NCBI GenBank assembly: GCA_963707875.1
Contig: CAVPRU010000014.1
Coordinates: 1-64,000 of the forward strand
DNA length: 64,000 nucleotides
Origin: SZUA-320 sp963707875
Lineage (GTDB): Bacteria; Gemmatimonadota; Gemmatimonadetes; Gemmatimonadales; GWC2-71-9
Direction of reading: 5' to 3'
Shown here: positions 1-7,035 of the stretch, piece by piece
How the letters are laid out: every line of letters starts with the position of its first letter
How positions within the stretch are numbered: the stretch's first letter is position 1
Notes under the pieces: model-generated
Databases searched by the model: none
Told to the model about the DNA's origin: nothing
The model's input: the letters and a program-made list of their open reading frames with translations, nothing else
Position numbers and translations under genes: made by a program

Positions 1-2011
1 ACTCCAGGCGTTCGTGCAGCGAGAAGGCCACATTGGGGTGCCCGCGAAACACCAAGAGAGTGGCATCATGCTCGGGGGTTGGGTGCGCACCCAACGGATC
101 GTCTTCCGGAAGGGCGAACTCGCGAGCGAGCGTATCCAGCGACTTGAGGAACTTGGCTTTGTATAGGGATGTGCTCGCTGAGGACTGGGAACAGGGCTTC
201 GCCGCACTCGAAGCGTTCAAGCAGCAAGAAGGCCACATTCGGGTGCCCCAACGCCACCAGGAGGACGGCTTCGGACTAGGGAGTAGGTGGGCGGGCAACA
301 CGAACAGGCCGCCGAAGAGATGAACTTGGCAAGGAGCGCATCCAACGGCTGGAGGCCCTCGGTTTTGTCTGGGACCCGTTCGCTGAGGACTGGGAACAGG
401 GCTTCGCCGCACTCGAAGCGTTCGTGCAGCGAGAAGGCCACATTCGGGTGCCCAATGGCCACCAGGAAGACGGCTTTGGGCTGGGGGGTAGGTGGCAAGC
501 AACGGACTCGGACCACCGAAGAGATGAACTTGGCAAGGAGCGCGAATCCAACGGTTGGAGGCCCTGGTGTCCTCTGGGACCCGTTCGCTGAGGACTGGGA
601 ACAGGGCTTCGCCGCACTCGAAGCGTTCAAGCTGCGAGAGGGCCACGGTCAGCAGTCCCAATAGCCACGAGGAGGACGGCTTTGGGCTAGGGGGGTGGGT
701 GGCCAGGCAACGACGAGCATTCCGGAAGGGCGAACTCGCGAGCGAGCGTATCCAGCGACTTGAGAGGTTCGGCTTTGTATGGGATACCCGCGGTGTGGCG
801 TGGGAGCAGGGCTTCGCCGCACTCGAAGCGTTCGAGCTGCAAGAAGGGCCACATTCGGGTGCCCAATAGCCACGAGGAGGACGGCTTTGGGCTAAGGGCT
901 TGGGTGGGCAGGCAACGAACGGGCCGCCGAAGAGATGAACTTGGCAAGGAGCGCATCCAACGGCTGGAGGCCCTCGGTTTTGTCTGGGACCCGTTCGCTG
1001 AGGGCTGGGAACAGGGCTTCGCCGCACTCCAGGCGTTCGTGCAGCGAGAAGGCCACATTCGGGTTCCCAATAGCCACCAGGAGGACGGCTTTGGGCTAGG
1101 GGCTTGGGTGGGCACCCAACGGAACGCATTCCGGAAGGGCGAACTCGCGAGCGAGCGTATCCAGCGGCTTGAGAAACTCAGTTTTGTCTGGGACCCGTTC
1201 GCTGAGGACTGGGAACAGGGCTTCGCCGCACTCCAAGCGTTTAAGCAGCAAGAAGGGCCACATTCGGGTGCCCCAACGCCACCAGGAGGACGGCTTTGGG
1301 CTAGGGGGGTGGGTGGCTAGGCAACGACAGGCATTCCGGAAGGGCGAACTCGCCGGCGAGCGTATCCAGCGACTTGAGAGATTCGGCTTTGTATGGGATA
1401 CCCGCGGTGTGGCGTGGGAACAGGGTTTCGCGGCACTCGAAGCCTTCAAGCTGCGAGAAGGCCACATTCGGGTGCCCCAACGCCACCAGGAGGACGGCTT
1501 TGGGCTAGGGGGGTGGGTGGGCAAGCAACGAACGGACCGCCGAAGAGATGAACTTGGCAAGGAGCGCATCCAACGGTTGGAGGCCCTCGGTTTTGTCTGG
1601 GACCCGTTCGCTGAGGACTGGGAACAGGGCTTCGCCGCACTCGAAGCGTTCAAGCTGCGAGAGGGCCACATTCGGGTGCCCGCGAAACACCAAGAGAGTG
1701 GCATCATGCTCGGGGCTTGGGTGGGCACCCAACGGAACGAATTCCGGAAGGGCGAGCTCGCGAGCGAGCGTATCCAGCGACTTGAGGAACTTGGCTTTGT
1801 CTGGGATGTGCTCGCTGAGGCCTGGGAACAGGGTTTCGCTGCACTCGAAGCGTTCAAGCAGCGAGAAGGCCACCTGCGAGTCCCCCGCACGCTCCGGGAG
1901 AGTGGCCTTGGGCTAGGGGGGTGGGTGCGCAGGCAACGACAGGCATTCCGGAAGGGCGAACTCGCGAGCGAGCGCATCCAGCGACTTGAGGAACTCGGGT
2001 TTCCCTGGTGA
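1..2011 (+). pseudogene. Helicase-associated-domain repeat protein, 3' part, repeatedly frameshifted
   Basis: The sequence encodes back-to-back copies of a 68-residue unit with the helicase-associated (HA) domain pattern: WEQGFAALEAF, EGHIRVP, GLGGWV, QR, then ELxxERIQRLExLGFVW. HA domains usually follow a DEAD/DEAH helicase core; none is visible here, so the N-terminal part would lie left of the window. The reading frame breaks many times between 1 and about 1170, for example at a TAG near 173. It is then open from 1169 to the TGA ending at 2011 (280 residues in one frame, about four units). The last unit ends ELGFPW, which looks like a natural C-terminus. Either the gene is decaying or the tandem array is badly assembled. 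The function of HA-repeat proteins is not firmly known; a nucleic-acid-binding role is an inference. Confidence 0.7.
1..2011 (+). repeat. Tandem array of ~204-bp units with a three-unit higher-order pattern
   Basis: The WEQGFAAL codons recur at 186, 391, 596, 801, 1006, 1210, 1415, 1619 and 1823. Spacings are 204 or 205 bp. A spacing of 204 is 68 codons; each 205 shifts the frame by one. Linker variants follow a cycle: a unit ending in TRGVA (596-800 and 1210-1414), then one with RRRDELG and DPFAE (801-1005 and 1415-1618), then one with GTQRN (1006-1209 and 1619-1822). The array therefore seems to have grown partly by duplication of a block of about 613 bp. Confidence 0.85.
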
Positions 2012-2133
2012 TGAGCGCTTTTCTCGCCTGCTCCACTGTGTCATGGATTGTGTCAGAGCAACCAGCGCCAGCGAACGCTGATGGATGTGAAAAACCCCTA
2101 AGTCGTTGCTGGTGAACGCTCATGCGCGCTGGT

Positions 2134-2193
2134 GGGCGGTGCACCAAGGGCCTCACATGCGCGAGGTCGGGGGTTCGAGCCCCGCATCGCCCA
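2134..2193 (+). other. Degenerate tRNA-Val(CAC)-like remnant, possible attachment-site scar
   Basis: The 3' half reads like a tRNA: anticodon loop CTCACAT (2152-2158, anticodon CAC), T-loop TTCGAGC (2174-2180), then ATCGCCC and discriminator A at 2193. GGGCGGT at 2134-2140 can pair with ATCGCCC across seven positions, with one G-U. About 16 nt corresponding to the D-arm are missing, the anticodon stem pairs at only about two positions, and the T-stem has one mismatch, so it cannot be a functional tRNA. A 13-bp imperfect direct repeat lies just upstream (2071-2083 and 2112-2124). It is most simply a tRNA 3' fragment left by an integrative element. Confidence 0.5.
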
Positions 2194-2242
2194 CTGATCC
2201 AAGGCAAAGCCCTTACCAGGGGTACGCTGGTGGGGCCTTGTT

Positions 2243-2284
2243 GGCTCCCTCCCGTAAGGGAGGGGGCCGCGAGGGGTTTCCCCT
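2243..2284. other. Pair of strong hairpins just downstream of the minus-strand operon
   Basis: 2243-2253 pairs with 2258-2268 (11 bp, one G-U, GTAA loop on the plus strand). 2272-2276 pairs with 2280-2284 (5 bp around TTT). Read on the minus strand, both follow the thymidylate-synthase-like stop codon at 2287 within 45 nt. There is no T-run, so this is not a classical intrinsic terminator. It may stabilise the 3' end or help termination. The rest of 2012-2286 shows only the tRNA-like remnant. Confidence 0.45.
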
Positions 2285-2286
2285 GG

Positions 2287-3081
2287 CTACCCCAATGCCA
2301 CAGAGGGATCCCTCCGACTACTTGGTAAGGCAGCCTCCCGCTCATCAATCCTCTCCAGCAGGAGGCTTGTCCAGTCGTGTAGCAAGCTTTCCCGTCGAAG
2401 GAATCCCTTCCGGTTCCTCGCCAAGCGGCTCTGGATGATCACTCGGCCAAAGTGGAGATTCATGGGACCTGGGTGGACTATCGCCCCGCGCTGCCGTTTC
2501 GGGAATTCATGACCATCAACTGCGAGGGAGTTCTCCAGGAACTCAACTTGGAACTTCCTCAGGAACAGCAGGTCATGGACGCCAAATTCGACGATACTTT
2601 GAGAGCGAAAGAAGGCATTGAGGTGCAGTGCATGGTCGTGAACCACCAAGGAACCAGCCACCAGGCATGGTACATAACCGGGTCTCTTCCGATCGACCAA
2701 GTCCCTTGGGTGAAAGACCGTAAAAACAAGCCCACCGGAAAGCGGCTCTCGGATAAATGCGTCCAGAAGGAGTGATCGCTGCCCTTGAGCCATCCCCCAA
2801 ACGTCGCCCTTGCGCAGCCGGCCCACATAACTCGGCTTGGTCAGTGACCCGGCCTCGTCCACGAAAGCCTTGTGCGCCCTACGTTGGCCGTGGAGGCCAA
2901 GTTCTGGAAATGCTCGCGCGACGGCGGAAGCGAACCCCTCAAGATCCTCAACGCCAGTGGAAGTGAAAGCGATGGACGCCATGACCGGTGCGATCTGCCA
3001 CATCGCGTCGCGCCCAACTGAGCGGCCAGAACAGGCCGCCACAGTGTCGTGGAGAAAATGCAACTCCGATTCACAGTTCAC
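2287..3081 (-). CDS. Thymidylate-synthase-fold protein, possibly acting on a pyrimidine nucleotide
   Basis: This is 264 residues from a GTG at 3081, the same length as E. coli ThyA. The start is chosen because GTGA overlaps the upstream gene's stop by 4 bp. Family marks line up in order with ThyA: a HPRDL segment (124-128) for the WNxxDL strand, a following Pro-Cys (Cys139, ThyA Cys146), then FFRSQS (157-162) for QRSCD, and GPMNLH (205-210) for GDTHLY. The His after the catalytic Cys is Leu here, and ungapped alignment puts Asp170 at the Asn177 position that reads the uracil ring. An Asp there is known to favour cytosine nucleotides, so a dCMP-type substrate is possible but unproven. It is the last gene of a coupled minus-strand operon with two membrane proteins. 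Fold assignment is fairly sure; the reaction is not. Confidence 0.6.
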   Translation of the reverse strand: MNCESELHFLHDTVAACSGRSVGRDAMWQIAPVMASIAFTSTGVEDLEGFASAVARAFPELGLHGQRRAHKAFVDEAGSLTKPSYVGRLRKGDVWGMAQGQRSLLLDAFIREPLSGGLVFTVFHPRDLVDRKRPGYVPCLVAGSLVVHDHALHLNAFFRSQSIVEFGVHDLLFLRKFQVEFLENSLAVDGHEFPKRQRGAIVHPGPMNLHFGRVIIQSRLARNRKGFLRRESLLHDWTSLLLERIDEREAALPSSRRDPSVALG

Positions 3082-3548
3082 TGGCAAAAGAGCAGTAGTA
3101 GCCCGTGGAGAACCGCCGCGATCAAGAAATACGAAAGCACCCAACGCATTTGCACAAGCGATTCACTCTTGGCCCGCTGCAAAGTATGAAGAATAAAGAG
3201 CTGTTCGAGGTCCTCCCTCAATGAGGGGAGCCAGGCAAACCCGTCGGCTACTCGTTCCATGAATCGATCGCGCTCCGCTGCAACGTGGGAGGCAGCTGCG
3301 TCGGGAGCCAGTGGGACGCCGACTGCGCCATGGCTCGGAAGATTGTACCGGAAGTACCAGAAACGTACATCTGAGATATAGCGGTGTGGGCGATCAGCAT
3401 CGAGGTCCGAGTTGTACAGGTAGATCATCGTCACAAGACAAATGGCCGCTGAAAGGCCCAGGCCACGCAGGATTAGCAGCCATGACGGGGATAGGGTGGC
3501 ACCAGCACTGGAAACGACAGCTAGGATAGAGAGAAGAGTCGTAGTCAT
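3078..3548 (-). CDS. Small membrane protein of unknown function
   Basis: The protein is 156 residues from an ATG at 3548, with a GTG two codons upstream at 3554. Two hydrophobic segments are near the N-terminus (about residues 3-20 and 24-43). An acidic and basic soluble part of about 90 residues follows, including a helical LREDLEQLFILHTLQRAKSE stretch. One C-terminal membrane helix ends at FCQ. The ATG overlaps the preceding gene's TGA (ATGA), and its own TGA overlaps the next gene's GTG, so the three genes should be translated together. I do not recognise a named family. The layout of TM helices plus a charged helix is seen in several membrane effectors of nucleotide-signalling defence systems, but that is only an analogy. 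Confidence 0.6.
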   Translation of the reverse strand: MTTTLLSILAVVSSAGATLSPSWLLILRGLGLSAAICLVTMIYLYNSDLDADRPHRYISDVRFWYFRYNLPSHGAVGVPLAPDAAASHVAAERDRFMERVADGFAWLPSLREDLEQLFILHTLQRAKSESLVQMRWVLSYFLIAAVLHGLLLLFCQ

Positions 3549-3837
3549 GGCCACCGCGACTTGGAAAATGCGGAACTCTCTGATCCTCGTGACCAGTCGT
3601 GGCGCTTTATCGCATAGTCAATTGAAGCGAGTACTTTCGTGGTCAAGAAATCTGTGCCAGGCTCGTCACTGGTTGTCTTGAGCCCGGCCTTCAATAGCCC
3701 GGCCTCAATTCTCCCAAAATCCCGTTTATCGTGGTCACCTGAGGTTTCCTTGAGGCGTGCACTGAGCTCTTTGGCGTCGCCAGTCCCCGTTGCCGCAGAT
3801 CGAACTCCCCCCGCGCGCCAAATCCCCCTCTCGGAGT

Positions 3838-5092
3838 TGACCCGGTTTCGTGGACACTGCACCCTTATGGGTGAAAGGAGTCCCGATGCCGAGATCACGA
3901 AAGAGTTACCCACCTGAGTTTCGCCGCCAGTTGACCGAGTCGGTACGGGCCGGGCGGAGCCCGGAGTCCCTGGCCAAGGAGTTCGAGCCGTCAGCCCAGG
4001 ACGATCCCGGACCTGGATGAAGCAGGCGGCCCGGGATGCTCGCGAACGGACCGACGGCCTGACGACGCCCGAGCGCGACGAGCTCCGGCAGCTCCGCCGT
4101 GAGCTGCGCCAGGTGAAGCTCGAGCGCGAGATTTTGTCGAAAGCGACGGCCTGGTTCGCACGGGAGACCGGCACGATCCCCAGCGGGTCTACGGGTTCGC
4201 TAGGGATCACCAGGCCGCGTCTACCCGGTCGCGACCATGTGTCGCGTCCTCCGGGTCTCCTGTAGTGGCTTCTATGCCTGGCGCCACCGCCCGCCATCGG
4301 CCCGCGCGCAGCAGGATGCGGTGGTGCTGGTGGAGCACGTCCGGCGGTTCCACGCGCGCGCGGACGGCACCTACGGGGCGCCGCGCCTGGTTGGCGACTT
4401 GCGCGACGTCGGCGTCCGGGTCGGGCAGAAGCGCATCGCCCGCCTTATGCGCCGCGAGCGACTGGTGGGGGTCGGCCCGCCGCCGGGGCATGCGCACGAC
4501 GCAGCGGGGCGCGGTGGCAGACGCCGGCCGCCGATCTGGTGCGCCTGGAAGCTTCACCGCCACCGCACCGAGACTCGGTTGTAGGTCGCGGATATTACCT
4601 ACGTGCCGACGTGGGCCGGCTTCCTCTATCTTGCGATCGTGCTGGACGTCTTCAGCCGCCGCATCGTGGGCTGGGCGATGGCCACGCACCTGAAGACCGA
4701 GCTGGTCCTGGACGCCCTGCACATGGCCGCACAGCAGCGGCGCCCGCAGGGGTGATTCAGTCGCTCCGACCGGGGCTGTCAGTACACCGCGCTCGCCTTC
4801 GGGCAGCGCTGCCAGGAACTGGGCATCCAGCCGTCCCGCGGCGCGGTGGGCAGCGCCTACGACAATGCGATGGCCGAAAGTTTCTTTGCGACGCTGGAGT
4901 GTGAGCTGATCGACCGGCGCTGTTTCCGGACCCACGCCGAGGCCCGGATGGCGATCTTCCGTTACATCGAAGGCTGGTACAACCCCCACCGGCGGCACTC
5001 CGAGCTCGGCCAGCGGTCCCCGCTCGCCTTTGAACGACTCAACGCAAATGCGGCTTGAATCCCAGTCGCCCACCGTCCACCAAACCGGGTGA
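3838..5092 (+). mobile_element. Degenerate IS3-family insertion sequence, about 1.26 kb
   Basis: Terminal inverted repeats are visible: 3838-3859 reads TGACCCGGTTTCGTGGACAC onward, and the reverse complement of 5071-5092 reads TCACCCGGTTTGGTGGACGG onward. The length fits the family. Between the ends lie an orfA (HTH) and an orfB (DDE integrase-like) transposase, both disrupted. Flanks do not show a clear 3-4 bp target duplication; GAGT/ACTC next to the ends belongs to an extended imperfect inverted repeat. The element sits inside a minus-strand membrane-protein gene, so it is a later arrival than that operon. Confidence 0.8.
3886..5058 (+). pseudogene. IS3-family transposase orfA/orfB, broken
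   Basis: OrfA starts at ATG 3886 after a GAAAGGAG ribosome site and reads MPRSRKSYPPEFRRQLTESV, a typical IS3 HTH start. Extra bases around 3999-4007 throw it out of frame before the leucine-rich coiled part (4017 onward). OrfB begins near 4180 with the CRVLxVSxSGFYAWR segment. The catalytic triad can be picked out: Asp in VADITYVPT (near 4590), Asp in VLDVFSRRIVGW (near 4645) and Glu in NAMAESFFATLECEL (near 4875). The C-terminus is the usual YNPHRRHSELGQRSPLAFE. OrfB has several frame changes and in-frame stops near 4582 and 4755, so no active transposase is made. Confidence 0.8.
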
Positions 5093-5229
5093 CTCACGGG
5101 TCGCTTCATGAGATGCCAGACTAGTCCGAGCACCAAGGCAAACTCGACGAACACCAGCGATTTGGGAGCGGCGATCAGGTTGGAGGGTAGCATGCGGGTT
5201 CCGTAGTGATGGCAGTGGACTGTCGGGAA

Positions 5230-5258
5230 ATGCTACATCCTCAATACTGGCTTTCCAA
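5230..5258 (-). promoter_or_regulatory. Predicted sigma-70 promoter for the thymidylate-synthase-like operon
   Basis: On the minus strand, TTGGAA (5258-5253), a 17-nt spacer and TAGCAT (5235-5230). A start site near 5223 would leave a 30-nt leader before the ATG at 5193. It is the only well-spaced promoter I found upstream of the three coupled genes. Confidence 0.5.
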
Positions 5259-5593
5259 ACGGCACCTCGGATGGGAAATGTCGCCAACCTTGGATAATGT
5301 ACCCGAAGTGGCTGGGAACCACCGTCAATGGCGGAAACTCATCCGTGGGGGTCGTCCGCGATCTCCTCGAGCTCGTCCAGACTGCCCCTAAGGACGCACC
5401 CTGAGGGCGCTGGGAGCCCGCCCCCGGTTACCCGGACCCGGGGGGTAAAGCGCCCCCCTCGGGGCTGCGGGACGAGGGTGGGAAGGGCTTTCCCTACTCT
5501 TGGCCATCGTCGTTTTCCAGTGCTGCGTGGTCGTGTTGGAGCCGTTGTCTGCGGGTGTCTCACCGGGCCACGGACCGCAGCGAAGCCCGGTCT
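5259..5593. other. Gene-free stretch between the operon promoter and the attachment region
   Basis: No convincing coding sequence is seen on either strand. The segment around 5400-5465 is very G/C-rich, with runs of G and C and a TTACCC...GGGTAA inverted pair. A short minus-strand open frame (5339-5563) ends with a plausible-looking acidic tail but has no start context or recognisable motif. Confidence 0.4.
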
Positions 5594-5743
5594 AAATTGT
5601 GCCCAAATTGTGCCCGACTTGTGCTCATTCGTGTCTGTAGCTACTTCTGTTGACGCTTGTCTAAACCATCACACAAGGGAGCTTACTCTTGTTGGGTCTT
5701 GCGCTTAGACCCTCATTTCGGGAGTCTTCTTTGTTGGGCCTTG
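5594..5743. repeat. Direct repeats resembling integrase arm-type sites
   Basis: Three adjacent 11-bp repeats lie at 5594-5604 and 5605-5615 (both AAATTGTGCCC) and 5616-5626 (GACTTGTGCTC). A second pair, TTGTTGGGYCTTG, lies at 5689-5701 and 5731-5743 with one difference. They sit within 165 bp of the tRNA-Leu fragment. Short direct repeats beside a tRNA core are what tyrosine recombinases use as arm sites; the binding is inferred. Confidence 0.5.
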
Positions 5744-5754
5744 TGATGCCATTC

Positions 5755-5809
5755 GGACTCAAAATCCACCGCCGGCAACGGCGTGCGAGTTCGACTCTCG
5801 CCTCGGGCA
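5755..5809 (+). other. 3' fragment of tRNA-Leu(CAA): probable att site of an integrative element
   Basis: The fragment runs from the middle of the anticodon stem to the 3' end. It has anticodon loop CTCAAAA (5759-5765), a long variable arm with stem CGCCG/CGGCG around GCAA, as in class II tRNA-Leu, T-stem GCGAG/CTCGC with loop TTCGACT, acceptor strand CTCGGGC and discriminator A at 5809. The matching 5' strand GCCCGAG and the D-arm are absent, and the outer two pairs of the anticodon stem do not form. Pairing is lost exactly where tRNA-targeting tyrosine recombinases cross over. DNA to its left would be the element, and DNA to its right the original chromosome. The intact tRNA should lie left of the window. 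Confidence 0.75.
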
Positions 5810-5972
5810 TTGGTTCCATTCTCAGGAGCCGAGCGATTGTCCCCCTCGGCGATCGACGCCACTATCGCGACAGGCGAGGGCATCCTGATGATCTCCGGTG
5901 TCAGACGCCGGATGCTCCGGGAGTTCAAGGAAGACCGGCCCTGCAATTCGATTGCGCCAAGTGAGGCCCAGT

Positions 5973-6518
5973 ATGCGACCTGTCTTCCTGGTGCTGGCCG
6001 GACTGGTGTGGTGCAGCAGCGCCACCCCAGCCGCCGCCCAGCAGTTCCGGGTCGTTACCAGATACCGGGCCCATGCCACTCCGGTGGTGATGGATACCCT
6101 GGCTCTACCCTATGACTTCGCCGCCCCGATCGACAGCGTGCACGGGGCGCTGCTCCGGGCGGCCGAACGGTTCAAGCTCAAAATCGATCTGGACGATCGC
6201 GCCCAGGGGATAGTCGGGGCCAGCCGGTTCACCAAAGTCGGGTCGCTGGGAGGGGAGCGTCTGTCGCGCTACCTGCACTGCGGTTCCGGCTTCGGTGGGC
6301 CGTACGCCGATTCCTACCGGTTGACGCTGACCGTTGTTGCCCTGGAGAACCGCATCGGGCGGGACAGTACCCGGGTTGGCTTTGCGATGGTCGGGGAAGG
6401 GCAGACGACCGAGGGGAATTCCTCAGACCCGGTCGCCTGCGCATCGTCCGGCGTCTTCGAACTGCGATGGGCCCAGGCGGTGGCCCGGGAGTTGGGGCTG
6501 CCCCCGCCGAACCCGTAG
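5973..6518 (+). CDS. Hypothetical secreted protein
   Basis: The protein is 181 residues with a clear signal peptide (MRPVFLVLAGLVWCSS...AAAQQ, cleavage after about residue 22). The ATG at 5973 is preferred over upstream starts because it places the signal peptide at the N-terminus and has GTGAGG about 8 nt upstream. The mature part has two cysteines (in HCGSG and VACASS) that could form a disulfide. No domain is recognised. It is the first gene right of the tRNA-Leu fragment and converges on the next gene with only 13 bp between stop codons. Confidence 0.65.
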   Translation: MRPVFLVLAGLVWCSSATPAAAQQFRVVTRYRAHATPVVMDTLALPYDFAAPIDSVHGALLRAAERFKLKIDLDDRAQGIVGASRFTKVGSLGGERLSRYLHCGSGFGGPYADSYRLTLTVVALENRIGRDSTRVGFAMVGEGQTTEGNSSDPVACASSGVFELRWAQAVARELGLPPPNP

Positions 6519-6531
6519 CCGGTGGGGTGGG

Positions 6532-7008
6532 TCAGAAGATGATCGTGAACAGGGCCCGGAAGTCGGGGATGTCGCCGACCCCGAACCGGGCTTCGATGTT
6601 GGTGGCGTTCCGTTCCAGGATCGGGAGTTGAACCCCGATCACCAGGGTGATTCCCACATTGACCTTGTCGTTGGCCAGCCCCAGAGTGGGCGCGCCGCCG
6701 GCGTAGAATGCCAGCGAGGAGCCTTCGACCTGGGCTCGTGCCAGAAAGTCCAGGTTGAAGTCCGCCGTGGTCGCGGCATCCCCGAACCCGATATCGAAAT
6801 TCGGCACCAGCCGGAACACCGAGACCCGTCTGCCCAGGGAGTACTGGGCCCCGAGGACGACCTGATCCGGTGCGATCCCGAACCCTCCCTTGAGACCGAA
6901 GCCGATGCCCGCGAGGCTCGGTGCGCGCTGGTCCGATTGGGCAAGGGCCGGCGGTACCAGGACCGCCCCCACGAGGGCCAGCAGAACAATTGACCGTCGG
7001 ATCATCAC
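6532..7008 (-). CDS. Predicted outer-membrane beta-barrel protein
   Basis: The protein is 158 residues with a signal peptide (MMIRRSIVLLALVGAVLVPPALAQ). After it comes alternating hydrophobic and polar sequence rich in Gly and aromatic residues, ending in LFTIIF. A terminal Phe is the usual sorting signal for barrels inserted by the BAM complex. The start ATG has a GGAG 12 nt upstream. It follows the next minus-strand gene by 27 bp, so the two are probably co-transcribed. The specific function is unknown. Confidence 0.65.
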   Translation of the reverse strand: MMIRRSIVLLALVGAVLVPPALAQSDQRAPSLAGIGFGLKGGFGIAPDQVVLGAQYSLGRRVSVFRLVPNFDIGFGDAATTADFNLDFLARAQVEGSSLAFYAGGAPTLGLANDKVNVGITLVIGVQLPILERNATNIEARFGVGDIPDFRALFTIIF

Positions 7009-7035
7009 ACCGGAACTCCTGCTGCGGCGAGGGAC

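Larger units (their letters stand above)
3545..5193 (-). pseudogene. Membrane-anchored protein of unknown function, split by an IS3-family element
   Basis: The 5' piece (5193 to 5093) starts MLPSNLIAAPKSL and contains one N-terminal membrane helix (FVEFALVLGLVWHLM). The 3' piece (3837 to 3545) encodes about 95 hydrophilic residues including GDAKELSARLKE and DYAIKRHDW, and its stop overlaps the next gene's ATG. Between the two pieces lies the IS3-family element, on the opposite strand. Rejoined, they give a protein of roughly 130 residues with a cytoplasmic or periplasmic tail. A good minus-strand promoter lies 30-65 bp before the ATG. I recognise no family. The exact junction cannot be fixed because no clean target duplication is visible. 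Confidence 0.5.

Noticed and set aside
1..2011. CRISPR-like array
   Set aside because: The repeats are 204 bp, coding and contiguous, without alternating spacers.
2452..2775. Plus-strand open frame of 107 codons
   Set aside because: It lies opposite the thymidylate-synthase-like gene in the codon-aligned antisense frame. It has reasonable base periodicity, but the minus strand has ordered family motifs, ThyA length and a 4-bp coupling to its upstream gene.
4207..5193. Minus-strand open frame of 328 codons running through the IS element
   Set aside because: Only its first ~34 codons (before the IS end at 5092) look genuine. The rest is antisense to the transposase.
5339..5563. Minus-strand open frame near the attachment site, considered as an integrase remnant
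   Set aside because: It has none of the Arg-His-x-x-Arg-Tyr residues of tyrosine recombinases and no supported start.
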